Under the pieces are notes generated by a model. It did not search any database. It was given only the letters and a program-made list of their open reading frames with translations, and was not told the DNA's origin. Shown in pieces: positions 1 through 13,295 of a stretch of 64,000 nt of DNA. The stretch lies in assembly GCA_040285825.1 (NCBI GenBank), contig JAUPSS010000007.1, positions 3,140,141-3,204,140 on the forward strand, in the 5' to 3' direction. Source of the stretch: Eukaryota sp. TZLM1-RC. Taxonomy: Eukaryota; Metamonada: BaSk clade. Numbering within the stretch: position 1 is the first letter of the stretch; each line of letters opens with the position of its first letter. A program made the position numbers and the translations under genes.

Positions 1-3000
1 TTGAATGGTCATTGGTATGATTAGATGAGTTGCATGTAGTCTTTATGTACTAGATGTGATCAACTTGTGATCAAACTTTGTGTGAAATTGTGTGTTAGTA
101 ATGTTGGCTATGTGTTACTTGATCAGTACAAACTCATGATTACATTTTCAAATGATTTTTGTATATATTTGAATTAATTGAGTGTATTAATTTTTTTAAA
201 CATTAAATTGTAAAAAAAGTAAAAAAATCAAAAAAAGTATACAATTGAATGTTGTAAACTAATAAAACAATTGCTGTAAGTGTAAGAGTATCGTTTTTTT
301 GATACGATTTACTGAGAGCTCATATGAAGTTCCTAGTTTCGTATATTGACCAATGGTTGTTTATTACAATCATTGGTCAAATCTTACAAATCCATTTTGG
401 GACAATTAATATAACAATTGTGGTGTTAAAGTCCGTGCTATGGTCATTTGAGTAGTCATTGGTATGATTGGTTGAATGGTCATTGGTATGATTAGATGAG
501 TTGCATGTAGTCTTTATGTACTAGATGTGATCAACTTGTGATCAAACTTTGTGTGAAATTGTGTGTGAGTAATGTTGGCTATGTGTTACTTGATCAGTAC
601 AAACTCATGATTACATTTTTCAAATGATTTTGTATATATTTGAATTAATTGAGTGTATTAATTTTTTTAAACATTAAATTGTAAAAAAAGTAAAAAAATC
701 AAAAAGTATACAATTGAATGTTGTAAACTAATAAAACAATTGCTGTAAGTGTAAGAGTATCGTTTTTGATACGATTTACTGAGAGCTCATATGAAGTTCC
801 TAGTTTCGTATATTGACCAATGGTTGTTTATTACAATCATTGGTCAAATCTTTCAAAAGTCCATTTTGGGACAATTAATATAACAATTGTGGTGTTAAAG
901 TCCGTGCTATGGTCATTTGAGTAGTCATTGGTTTGATTGGTTGAATGGTCATTGGTATGATTAGATGAGTTGCATGTAGTCCTTATGTACTAGATGTGAT
1001 CAACTTGTGATCAAACTTTGTGTGAAATTGTGTGTGAGGTAATGTTGGCTATGTGTTGCTTGATCAGTACAAACTCATGATTACATTTTTCAAATGATTT
1101 TGTATATATTTGAATTAATTGAGTGTATTAATTTTTTTAAACATTAAATTGTAAAAAAAGTAAAAAAATCAAAAGTATACAGATTGAATGTTGTAAACTA
1201 ATAAAACAATTGCTGTAAGTGTAAGAGTATCGTTTTTTTGATACGATTTACTGAGAGCTCATATGAAGTTCCTAGTTTCGTATATTGACCAATGGTTGTT
1301 TATTACAATCATTGGTCAAATCTTAAAATCCATTTTGGGACAATTAATATAACAATTGTGGTGTTAAAGTCCGTGCTATGGTCATTTGAGTAGTCATTGG
1401 TATGATTGGTTGAATGGTCATTGGTATGATTAGATGAGTTGCATGTAGTCTTTATGTACTAGATGTGATCAACTTGTGATCAAACTTTGTGTGAAATTGT
1501 GTGTTAGTAATGTTGGCTATGTGTTACTTGATCAGTACAAACTCATGATTACATTTTCAAATGATTTTTGTATATATTTGAATTAATTGAGTGTATTAAT
1601 TTTTTTAAACATTAAATTGTAAAAAAAGTAAAAAAATCAAAAAAAGTATACAATTGAATGTTGTAAACTAATAAAACAATTGCTGTAAGTGTAAGAGTAT
1701 CGTTTTTTTGATACGATTTACTGAGAGCTCATATGAAGTTCCTAGTTTCGTATATTGACCAATGGTTGTTTATTACAATCATTGGTCAAATCTTTAAAAG
1801 TCCATTTTGGGACAATTAATATAACAATTGTGGTGTTAAAGTCCGTGCTATGGTCATTTGAGTAGTCATTGGTTTGATTGGTTGAATGGTCATTGGTGTG
1901 ATTTAGATTGAGTTGCATGTAGTCTTTATGTACTAGATGTGATCAACTTGTGATCAAACTTTGTGTGAAATTGTGTGTGAGTAATGTTGGCTATGTGTTA
2001 CTTGATCAGTACAAACTCATGATTACATTTTCAAATGATTTTTGTATATATTTGAATTAATTGAGTGTATTAATTTTTTTAAACATTAAATTGTAAAAAA
2101 AGTAAAAAAATCAAAAAAAGTATACAATTGAATGTTGTAAACTAATAAAAACAATTGCTGTAAGTGTAAGAGTATCGTTTTTGATACGATTTACTGAGGC
2201 TCATATGAAGTTCCTAGTTTCGTATATTGACCAATGGTTGTTTATTACAATCATTGGTCAAATCTTTAAAGTCCATTTTGGGACAATTAATATAACAATT
2301 GTGGTGTTAAAGTCCGTGCTATGGTCATTTGAGTAGTCATTGGTATGATTGGTTGAATGGTCATTGGTATGATTAGATGAGTTGCATGTAGTCCTTATGT
2401 ACTAGATGTGATCAACTTGTGATCAAACTTTGTGTGAAATTGTGTGTGAGTAATGTTGGCTATGTGTTACTTGATCAGTACAAACTCATGATTACATTTT
2501 CAAATGATTTTGTATATATTTGAATTAATTGAGTGTATTAATTTTTTTAAACATTAAATTGTAAAAAAAGTAAAAAAATCAAAAAAGTATACAATTGAAT
2601 GTTGTAAACTAATAAAAACAATTGCTGTAAGTGTAAGAGTATCGTTTTTTTGATACGATTTACTGAGGCTCATATGAAGTTCCTAGTTTCGTATATTGAC
2701 CAATGGTTGTTTATTACAATCATTGGTCAAATCTTTAAAGTCCATTTTGGGACAATTAATATAACAATTGTGGTGTTAAAGTCCGTGCTATGGTCATTTG
2801 AGTAGTCATTGGTATGATTGGTTGAATGGTCATTGGTATGATTAGGTGAGTTGCATGTAGTCTTTATGTACTAGATGTGATCAACTTGTGATCAAACTTT
2901 GTGTGAAATTGTGTGTGAGTAATGTTGGCTATGTGTTACTTGATCAGTACAAACTCATGATTACATTTTCAAATGATTTTGTATATATTTGAATTAATTG

Positions 3001-6000
3001 AGTGTATTAATTTTTTTAAACATTAAATTGTAAAAAAATAAAAAATGAAAAAGTATACAATTGAATGTTGTAAACTAATAAAACAATTGCTGTAAGTGTA
3101 AGAGTATCGTTTTTGATACGATTTACTGAGGCTCATATGAAGTTCCTAGTTTCGTATATTGACCAATGGTTGTTTATTACAATCATTGGTCAAATCTTTA
3201 AAGTCCATTTTGGGACAATTAATATAACAATTGTGGTGTTAAAGTCTGTGCTATGGTCATTTGAGTAGTCATTGGTATGATTGGTTGAATGGTCATTGGT
3301 ATGATTAGGTGAGTTGTATGTAGTCCTTATGTACTAGATGTGATCAACTTGTGATCAAACTTTGTGTGAAATTGTGTGTGAGTAATGTTGGCTATGTGTT
3401 ACTTGATCAGTACAAACTCATGATTACATTTTCAATTGATTTTGTATATATTTGAATTAATTGAGTTTATTAATTTTTTTAAACATTAAATTGTAAAAAA
3501 AATAAAAAAATGAAAAAGTATACAATTGAATGTTGTAAACTAATAAAACAATTGCTGTAAGTGTAAGAGTATCGTTTTTTTGATACGATTTACTGAGGCT
3601 CATATGAAGTTCCTAGTTTCGTATATTGACCAATGGTTGTTTATTACAATCATTGGTCAAATCTTTAAAAGTCCATTTTGGGACAATTAATATAACAATT
3701 GTGGTGTTAAAGTCTGTGCTATGGTCATTTGAGTAGTCATTGGTATGATTGGTTGAATGGTCATTGGTATGATTAGGTGAGTTGCATGTAGTCCTTATGT
3801 ACTAGATGTGACCAACTTGTGATCAAACTTTGTGTGAAATTGTGTGTGAGTAATGTTGGCTATGTGTTACTTGATCAGTACAAACTCATGATTACATTTT
3901 CAATTGATTTTGTATATATTTGAATTAATTGAGTTTATTAATTTTTTTAAACATTAAATTGTAAAAAAATAAAAAATGAAAAAGTATACAATTGAATGTT
4001 GTAAACTAATAAAAACAATTGCTGTAAGTGTAAGAGTATCGTTTTTTTGATACGATTTACTGAGGCTCATATGAAGTTCCTAGTTTCGTATATTGACCAA
4101 TGGTTGTTTATTACAATCATTGGTCAAATCTTTAAAAGTCCATTTTGGGACAATTAATATAACAATTGTGGTGTTAAAGTCTGTGCTATGGTCATTTGAG
4201 TAGTCATTGGTATGATTGGTTGAATGGTCATTGGTATGATTAGGTGAGTTGCATGTAGTCCTTATGTACTAGATGTGACCAACTTGTGATCAAACTTTGT
4301 GTGAAATTGTGTGTGAGTAATGTTGGCTATGTGTTACTTGATCAGTACAAACTCATGATTACATTTTCAATTGATTTTGTATATATTTGAATTAATTGAG
4401 TTTATTAATTTTTAAACATTAAATTGTAAAAAAAATAAAAAAATGAAAAAAAGTATACAATTGAATGTTGTAAACTAATAAAAACAATTGCTGTAAGTGT
4501 AAGAGTATCGTTTTTGATACGATTTACTGAGGCTCATATGAAGTTCCTAGTTTCGTATATTGACCAATGGTTGTTTATTACAATCATTGGTCAAATCTTT
4601 AAAGTCCATTTTGGGACAATTAATATAACAATTGTGGTGTTAAAGTCTGTGCTATGGTCATTTGAGTAGTCATTGGTATGATTGGTTGAATGGTCATTGG
4701 TATGATTAGGTGAGTTGTATGTAGTCCTTATGTACTAGATGTGACCAACTTGTGATCAAACTTTGTGTGAAATTGTGTGTGAGTAATGTTGGCTATGTGT
4801 TACTTGATCAGTACAAACTCATGATTACATTTTCAATTGATTTTGTATATATTTGAATTAATTGAGTTTATTAATTTTTAAACATTAAATTGTAAAAAAA
4901 TAAAAAAATGAAAAAAAGTATACAATTGAATGTTGTAAACTAATAAAAACAATTGCTGTAAGTGTAAGAGTATCGTTTTTGATACGATTTACTGAGGCTC
5001 ATATGAAGTTCCTAGTTTTCGTATATTGACCAATGGTTGTTTATTACAATCATTGGTCAAATCTTTAAAGTCCATTTTGGGACAATTAATATAACAATTG
5101 TGGTGTTAAAGTCTGTGCTATGGTCATTTGAGTAGTCATTGGTATGATTGGTTGAATGGTCATTGGTATGATTAGGTGAGTTGCATGTAGTCCTTTATGT
5201 ACTAGATGTGACCAACTTGTGATCAAACTTTGTGTGAAATTGTGTGTGAGTAATGTTGGCTATGTGTTACTTGATCAGTACAAACTCATGATTACATTTT
5301 CAATTGATTTTGTATATATTTGAATTAATTGAGTTTATTAATTTTTAAACATTAAATTGTAAAAAAAATAAAAAAATGAAAAAGTATACAATTGAATGTT
5401 GTAAACTAATAAAACAATTGCTGTAAGTGTAAGAGTATCGTTTTTGATACGATTTACTGAGGCTCATATGAAGTTCCTAGTTTCGTATATTGACCAATGG
5501 TTGTTTATTACAATCATTGGTCAAATCTTTAAAGTCCATTTTGGGACAATTAATATAACAATTGTGGTGTTAAAGTCTGTGCTATGGTCATTTGAGTAGT
5601 CATTGGTATGATTGGTTGAATGGTCATTGGTATGATTAGGTGAGTTGTATGTAGTCCTTATGTACTAGATGTGACCAACTTGTGATCAAACTTTGTGTGA
5701 AATTGTGTGTGAGTAATGTTGGCTATGTGTTACTTGATCAGTACAAACTCATGATTACATTTTCAATTGATTTTGTATATATTTGAATTAATTGAGTTTA
5801 TTAATTTTTAAACATTAAATTGTAAAAAAAATAAAAAAATGAAAAAAAGTATACAATTGAATGTTGTAAACTAATAAAACAATTGCTGTAAGTGTAAGAG
5901 TATCGTTTTTGATACGATTTACTGAGGCTCATATGAAGTTCCTAGTTTCGTATATTGACCAATGGTTGTTTATTACAATCATTGGTCAAATCTTTAAAGT

Positions 6001-9000
6001 CCATTTTGGGACAATTAATATAACAATTGTGGTGTTAAAGTCTGTGCTATGGTCATTTGAGTAGTCATTGGTATGATTGGTTGAATGGTCATTGGTATGA
6101 TTAGGTGAGTTGTATGTAGTCCTTATGTACTAGATGTGACCAACTTGTGATCAAACTTTGTGTGAAATTGTGTGTGAGTAATGTTGGCTATGTGTTACTT
6201 GATCAGTACAAACTCATGATTACATTTTCAATTGATTTTGTATATATTTGAATTAATTGAGTTTATTAATTTTTAAACATTAAATTGTAAAAAAAATAAA
6301 AAAATGAAAAAAAGTATACAATTGAATGTTGTAAACTAATAAAACAATTGCTGTAAGTGTAAGAGTATCGTTTTTGATACGATTTACTGAGGCTCATATG
6401 AAGTTCCTAGTTTCGTATATTGACCAATGGTTGTTTATTACAATCATTGGTCAAATCTTTAAAGTCCATTTTGGGACAATTAATATAACAATTGTGGTGT
6501 TAAAGTCTGTGCTATGGTCATTTGAGTAGTCATTGGTATGATTGGTTGAATGGTCATTGGTATGATTAGGTGAGTTGTATGTAGTCCTTTATGTACTAGA
6601 TGTGACCAACTTGTGATCAAACTTTGTGTGAAATTGTGTGTGAGTAATGTTGGCTATGTGTTACTTGATCAGTACAAACTCATGATTACATTTTCAATTG
6701 ATTTTGTATATATTTGAATTAATTGAGTGTATTAATTTTTAAACATTAAATTGTAAAAAAAATAAAAAATGAAAAAGTATACAATTGAATGTTGTAAACT
6801 AATAAAACAATTGCTGTAAGTGTAAGAGTATCGTTTTGATACGATTTACTGAGGCTCATATGAAGTTCCTAGTTTCGTATATTGACCAATGGTTGTTTAT
6901 TACAATCATTGGTCAAATCTTTAAAGTCCATTTTGGGACAATTAATATAACAATTGTGGTGTTAAAGTCCGTGCTATGGTCATTTGAGTAGTCATTGGTA
7001 TGATTGGTTGAATGGTCATTGGTATGATTAGGTGAGTTGCATGTAGTCCTTTATGTACTAGATGTGACCAACTTGTGATCAAACTTTGTGTGAAATTGTG
7101 TGTGAGTAATGTTGGCTATGTGTTACTTGATCAGTACAAACTCATGATTACATTTTCAATTGATTTTGTATATATTTGAATTAATTGAGTTTATTAATTT
7201 TTAAACATTAAATTGTAAAAAAATAAAAAAATGAAAAAAAGTATACAATTGAATGTTGTAAACTAATAAAACAATTGCTGTAAGTGTAAGAGTATCGTTT
7301 TTGATACGATTTACTGAGGCTCATATGAAGTTCCTAGTTTCGTATATTGACCAATGGTTGTTTATTACAATCATTGGTCAAATCTTTAAAGTCCATTTTG
7401 GGACAATTAATATAACAATTGTGGTGTTAAAGTCTGTGCTATGGTCATTTGAGTAGTCATTGGTATGATTGGTTGAATGGTCATTGGTATGATTAGGTGA
7501 GTTGTATGTAGTCCTTATGTACTAGATGTGACCAACTTGTGATCAAACTTTGTGTGAAATTGTGTGTGAGTAATGTTGGCTATGTGTTACTTGATCAGTA
7601 CAAACTCATGATTACATTTTCAATTGATTTTGTATATATTTGAATTAATTGAGTTTATTAATTTTTAAACATTAAATTGTAAAAAAAATAAAAAAATCGA
7701 AAAAGTATACAATTGAATGTTGTAAACTAATAAAACAATTGCTGTAAGTGTAAGAGTATCGTTTTTGATACGATTTACTGAGGCTCATATGAAGTTCCTA
7801 GTTTCGTATATTGACCAATGGTTGTTTATTACAATCATTGGTCAAATCTTTAAAGTCCATTTTGGGACAATTAATATAACAATTGTGGTGTTAAAGTCTG
7901 TGCTATGGTCATTTGAGTAGTCATTGGTATGATTGGTTGAATGGTCATTGGTATGATTAGGTGAGTTGTATGTAGTCCTTATGTACTAGATGTGATCAAC
8001 TTGTGATCAAACTTTGTGTGAAATTGTGTGTGAGTAATGTTGGCTATGTGTTACTTGATCAGTACAAACTCATGATTACATTTTCAATTGATTTTGTATA
8101 TATTTGAATTAATTGAGTTTATTAATTTTTAAACATTAAATTGTAAAAAAATAAAAAATGAAAAAGTATACAATTGAATGTTGTAAACTAATAAAACAAT
8201 TGCTGTAAGTGTAAGAGTATCGTTTTTGATACGATTTACTGAGGCTCATATGAAGTTCCTAGTTTCGTATATTGACCAATGGTTGTTTATTACAATCATT
8301 GGTCAAATCTTTAAAGTCCATTTTGGGACAATTAATATAACAATTGTGGTGTTAAAGTCCGTGCTATGGTCATTTGAGTAGTCATTGGTATGATTGGTTG
8401 AATGGTCATTGGTATGATTAGGTGAGTTGCATGTAGTCCTTATGTACTAGATGTGACCAACTTGTGATCAAACTTTGTGTGAAATTGTGTGTGAGTAATG
8501 TTGGCTATGTGTTACTTGATCAGTACAAACTCATGATTACATTTTCAATTGATTTTGTATATATTTGAATTAATTGAGTGTATTAATTTTTAAACATTAA
8601 ATTGTAAAAAAAGTAAAAAATCAAAAAGTATACAATTGAATGTTGTAAACTAATAAAACAATTGCTGTAAGTGTAAGAGTATCGTTTTTGATACGATTTA
8701 CTGAGGCTCATATGAAGTTCCTAGTTTCGTATATTGACCAATGGTTGTTTATTACAATCATTGGTCAAATCTTTAAAGTCCATTTTGGGACAATTAATAT
8801 AACAATTGTGGTGTTAAAGTCTGTGCTATGGTCATTTGAGTAGTCATTGGTATGATTGGTTGAATGGTCATTGGTATGATTAGGTGAGTTGTATGTAGTC
8901 CTTATGTACTAGATGTGACCAACTTGTGATCAAACTTTGTGTGAAATTGTGTGTGAGTAATGTTGGCTATGTGTTACTTGATCAGTACAAACTCATGATT

Positions 9001-9862
9001 ACATTTTCAATTGATTTTGTATATATTTGAATTAATTGAGTTTATTAATTTTTAAACATTAAATTGTAAAAAAAATAAAAAATGAAAAAGTATACAATTG
9101 AATGTTGTAAACTAATAAAACAATTGCTGTAAGTGTAAGAGTATCGTTTTTGATACGATTTACTGAGGCTCATATGAAGTTCCTAGTTTCGTATATTGAC
9201 CAATGGTTGTTTATTACAATCATTGGTCAAATCTTTAAAGTCCATTTTGGGACAATTAATATAACAATTGTGGTGTTAAAGTCTGTGCTATGGTCATTTG
9301 AGTAGTCATTGGTATGATTGGTTGAATGGTCATTGGTATGATTAGGTGAGTTGTATGTAGTCCTTATGTACTAGATGTGACCAACTTGTGATCAAACTTT
9401 GTGTGAAATTGTGTGTGAGTAATGTTGGCTATGTGTTACTTGATCAGTACAAACTCATGATTACATTTTCAATTGATTTTGTATATATTTGAATTAATTG
9501 AGTTTATTAATTTTTAAACATTAAATTGTAAAAAAATAAAAAATGAAAAAGTATACAATTGAATGTTGTAAACTAATAAAACAATTGCTGTAAGTGTAAG
9601 AGTATCGTTTTTGATACGATTTACTGAGGCTCATATGAAGTTCCTAGTTTCGTATATTGACCAATGGTTGTTTATTACAATCATTGGTCAAATCTTTAAA
9701 GTCCATTTTGGGACAATTAATATAACAATTGTGGTGTTAAAGTCTGTGCTATGGTCATTTGAGTAGTCATTGGTATGATTGGTTGAATGGTCATTGGTAT
9801 GATTAGGTGAGTTGTATGTAGTCCTTATGTACTAGATGTGACCAACTAGTGATCAAACTTTG
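1..9862. repeat. Satellite block 1: about 21 tandem units of ~470 bp
   Basis: Head-to-tail copies can be followed by the recurring CATATGAAGTTCCTAG motif at 321, 788, 1260, 1730 and so on to about 9632, with spacing of about 460-472 bp. The first ~2.8 kb carries GAGAGCTC or GAGGCTC, GATGAGTTGCATG and a seven-T run before AAACATT. From about 2840 to 9850 the units switch to GATTAGGTGAG, CAATTGATTTT, GAGTTTATTAAT and, from about 3800, GTGACCAACTTG, which marks a separately homogenised zone. No coding capacity is conserved. The block ends abruptly at about 9862, inside the stretch that normally reads GATCAAACTTTGTGTG, where retrotransposon sequence begins. Confidence 0.98.
346..380. repeat. Hairpin in the satellite unit (first copy shown)
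   Basis: TTGACCAATGGTTGT (346-360) and ACAATCATTGGTCAA (366-380) pair over 15 positions: ten perfect outer pairs, then five inner pairs with one G-T wobble, around the 5-nt loop TTATT. The element recurs essentially unchanged in every unit I read, while the sequence just 3' of it varies in length. Other inverted repeats in the same unit are AATTAAT/ATTAATT, ACAATT/AATTGT, two TGATCA palindromes, and GTATC/GATAC around a T-run. The role is unknown; an RNA or cruciform structure, or a protein-binding site, is possible. Confidence 0.85.
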
Positions 9863-12576
9863 ACCCAAGCCAACGTTATGGTCTTGGGTTTGGGTATCAA
9901 CAGGGCCCTCTTGCAACTAATCCTGATTCAGATAATTTACATTCTGTTCCTTCTTCAATGACTCCTGATAATGATACTATTTCTAATATGACTGACCCTT
10001 CCACACATTCTTTTGATTGTGATGACTCCACTCACCCTCCTACCACAGCTCACAATCTCGCTCTTTCTGAACGCCCCATGGAAACTATAGACAATGCTCC
10101 TGATTCTCCCGTCTGCATTGTACCTGAAGAAACAACTGCTTTGAATACAACTATGAATGCCGATACTAATGCTAGTCCTTTAAAGATTTACACAGATGGT
10201 TCTTTCCTGAAAACAAAGGGTAAATGTGGTTTTGCAGTCTATTATGTATATAATAGCGAAACATACTCATTTTATGGGCCTTTACATCAAAACACTCACA
10301 ATTATGGAGAGTTTGAAGCTGTAAGAGTTGCTCTCTGTTCACTACTTTTACTGGAAAATTGTCCCCAAGAAATTGTGATATATTCTGATTCTAATCTTTT
10401 GGTTCGCGCTTTAAACAAAAAGGCAGTTATAAGGCAAAAGAAGCTAAAGTATTTACTGAGCACCATTAAATCCTTGATGAGTGGGTGGAAGCTGAACAAA
10501 TTTACTTTTAATTTTGAAAAAATTGCTGCTCATGTAGGTCATCACGGGAATCAAATGGCGGACAAGCTGGCCAAACTGGGGGCAGAAGGAAACACAAGTG
10601 AAAACATGAAACTACTTACCCCCTCAAAGTTAAGCCAACAAAGACCACCCGAACCGATAGCCACTATGAAGCCCATGACCTTTCCACCAGTTGAAAACGT
10701 TACTGACAATTGTTGTAAAAATGTATGTCCATTTTGCGATGATAATTTTGAAAGATCACGGGACCTTTGCTCTCACCTCAAAGATAATCACCCCTCTCTC
10801 ACCCAAGATGAACTGTTACTTCATCAATTCTGTAAATGCCCATGCTGCCAACAGATATTTACAACAAGGGGATTTGATATTCATTGGAATTCCCAGCATC
10901 AAGGCCCCCAGGAACAACTGGTTCCAGAAATATCAAGTAACACAATGGTTGAGCTCACCCGACGTTTCGGATCGCTGAATTACACAAGGCTTAAAAGCAA
11001 AGTGTCTTGGAGATATGCCATTGATTATATCTCAAATAATGTTACAATTTCGCAAGAACAAAAGTGCCGTTATCTATTGCTGCTCCCACTAGTTTGCCTG
11101 AAGATCAACAACGGTTCTTGCATCGTAAATTTGATTCAATTCATGTCGAATATCCAATCGATTAACACAGGATCGGACTCATCACAAGTGATTGACTCCA
11201 TGCTTTCACATGTAGCTCCAAAGCATACCTTGAAAAACCCTGGTGGAATAAACAAGAAGAGAGTTCAAGAACTAATAAGGGACAATGAACTGTCGAGAGC
11301 CATGAATATGGTGACACGAACCAATGCACAATTATCTCTTAGCCAATCTGAAGTGAAAAAAGAACTTGATCGATTACATCCCAAAGATGATAACTTACAA
11401 AATTATGAGTCTCCACCTGAAGTTCTTACTAATTCCATGACATTGTCTGTTCAAGAAGTGGAGGACGCAATTTTAGAAATGCCAGCTTCAGAGGGTGGAG
11501 TATTTCACTGGCATGGTAAACTATTGAAAGAATGCCTGAATAACAATATAATAAGATGTATTCATTTTTTGGCCAACTCTTTCTATAATGGTACAGTAAG
11601 TGAATGCCTGAAATTTGCTGTGACCTCAAGCCGTTTAATCGCATTGCCAAAAACCAGTAACAAATTACGTCCCATCGCCATTGGAGAGCTTTTTTATAGA
11701 GTCATCGCCAGAATCATTCTGAACAAATGCAATACAGAGTATTTAAGTTCAAGCAACCAATTTGGAGTCAAAGTATCAGGCGGAGCCGAATGTATTATTC
11801 ACGCCATTAGACAAAACCTAGGATCCAAATTCGAAAGGTGTATCAAATTTGACATAGCAAATGCGTTCAATGAATTGAATCGAGGAAAATTGTTGAGCGC
11901 TTTAGAAAAATATTGCCCTCGTTTAGTGCCATTCTACAAGACTAGCTACTTGTCCCCATCAAGTCTGTTTTATGGAGAAGATGAAGTAATTTCTGAAAAA
12001 GGAGTCAAGCAAGGTGACCCACTTGGTCCTTTGTTATTTGCTACATCATTAGTTGAACCAATCAACATTCTTCAAACACTTTTTCCGGATTCTATATTTC
12101 TTGCTTATCTTGATGATATCTTTGTCCTCACAAATGTACAAAGTTCTCAGCAAATTATAGAAGAAATGACCGATTCGCTTCAATTGCTTGACCTCACTGT
12201 TAATACTAATAAGACATCCACGTTATCAAATGAAGACACTTTTACTGTGTTAGGTAGTTTTGTCGGTCCTGGAGCAGAAGAAATGCTGTACAATTCAAGC
12301 CCAAACGAATTTAGAAACTGCATAAACAACATCTCTGAACTAACTATCCAAAATCAACTACTATTGATAAGAACTTGCTTGAACACTCGACTCTCGTTTA
12401 CGGCTAGGACTCATAAACCGACAACGTCCACTAAAGCTCTCGCAGCATGCCACGATCTTTTAGTTGAATTCATTACGAACACTTTAGGTCAATTACCCAA
12501 ATACAAAGAACTAGTTTCATTTCCAGTAGCTAGTTTTTGGAGGCCTAGGGCTCAAAAATTACTGCGAAATTGCTGA
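9863..12576 (+). pseudogene. Retrotransposon polyprotein, main part: RNase H, C2H2 fingers, reverse transcriptase
   Basis: The frame is open from the satellite junction; the first ATG is at 9958, but the open, protein-like codons upstream suggest it is internal. Numbered from that ATG, the RNase H spans about residues 76-210 with a full catalytic set: D80 (YTDGS), E118 (GEFEA), D144 (YSDSN), H195 and D202. Two C2H2 fingers follow, C257/C260/H273/H278 and C294/C297/H309/H314. The reverse transcriptase lies at about 555-770: LPKTSNKLRPIAI, motif A with D632, motif B KGVKQGDPLGPL and motif C YLDD with D719 and D720. The frame stops at 12574-12576 by a frameshift near an A5TT run at about 12554-12560; coding continues in the next frame. 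Known: such proteins nick the target and reverse-transcribe their RNA in place. Inferred: this copy is inactive, unless the frameshifts are sequencing errors. Confidence 0.9.
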
Positions 12577-12829
12577 TTTATGTTATCACGCCTCTGTAGC
12601 ATCAGCAAACATAACCATGAATTCCATGAAATTGGACAAGTTGTTGGACCAATATGACGTACTGTTATCCACAACTTTTGTCAAAACAGAAATTTCTGAG
12701 TTCAATAACGGCAAGAGACTTCAATCCCTTCTCACAAACCAATTTTACAAGAAGGCACAAAAGGAGTTTCTTGTCCAACTAAGGACCCCAGACACGCATA
12801 GTGAGATTTCCTCAACAACAAAAAGTTAA
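12560..12829 (+). pseudogene. Retrotransposon polyprotein, continuation after first frameshift (RT thumb/linker)
   Basis: Reading in frame +2 resumes directly after the stop of the main part with plausible codons (YCEIADLCYHASVASANITM, then the segment from the ATG at 12617) and runs to a stop at 12827-12829. No named motif is present; the position between the RT and the CCHC knuckle fits the thumb/linker of R2-like proteins. A single extra T in the A5TT run near 12554-12560 would explain the shift. The last codons are probably out of frame, since the next segment overlaps them in frame +3. Confidence 0.7.
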
Positions 12830-13295
12830 CGATTACACCCTCAATTGTAAACCCCTAGCAGGAACTATACTGACTTCATTACCTGTAACAGCAGACTTTA
12901 CTTTGCCAGATCATCTAATGAGATATATACTGAAATGCCGACTTTTGATGCACAGACATCAAACACACCATTGTGCATTATGTGGTCACTGTGCAGACTC
13001 CTTATACCATTCAGCCAACTGTGAGCAATTTTCTAGAATGAGGATTGACAAACATGATTCTATTCTCAAAACAATTGCTGAGAAAACAGGTCTTCAAACA
13101 GAACAAAAGCTTTTTACAGGAAGAATTGATTTGCTAAATACAAACGAAACTCATGGTTACGATTTAACAATGGTAGGTGGGTACCACTCGTGCATTGAAG
13201 AAGCCATCGGAAGAAGCAAGAATGAGAAGATAGAGAAATACAGTGGATGGGTGGACAATGTTACTCCTTTGGTTTTTATCCATCTGGTGGACTAG
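12783..13295 (+). pseudogene. Retrotransposon polyprotein, C-terminus: CCHC knuckle and restriction-like endonuclease
   Basis: Frame +3 is open across this segment and ends with TAG at 13293-13295. It begins with the KPLAGTILTSLPV stretch, resembling the 'aG.WL..lP' region found before the knuckle in R2-like and related protist elements. The knuckle is C-X2-C-X8-H-X3-C (HHCALCGHC...HSANC) at about 12972-13022. It is followed by an endonuclease signature: GRID, then YDLT eleven residues after the first Asp, then KNEKIEKY. This matches the PD-(D/E)XK fold of R2-type endonucleases, which nick the DNA target. The shift from the previous frame lies between about 12780 and 12829, close to a C4 run. 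Confidence 0.8.

Noticed and set aside
1-9862. CRISPR-like array
   Set aside because: The repeat is about 460 bp with no short-repeat/unique-spacer pattern, in a eukaryotic genome.
10302-11650. Short frames on both strands within the retrotransposon
   Set aside because: Shadows of the RNase H/RT reading frame, which has complete catalytic motifs.
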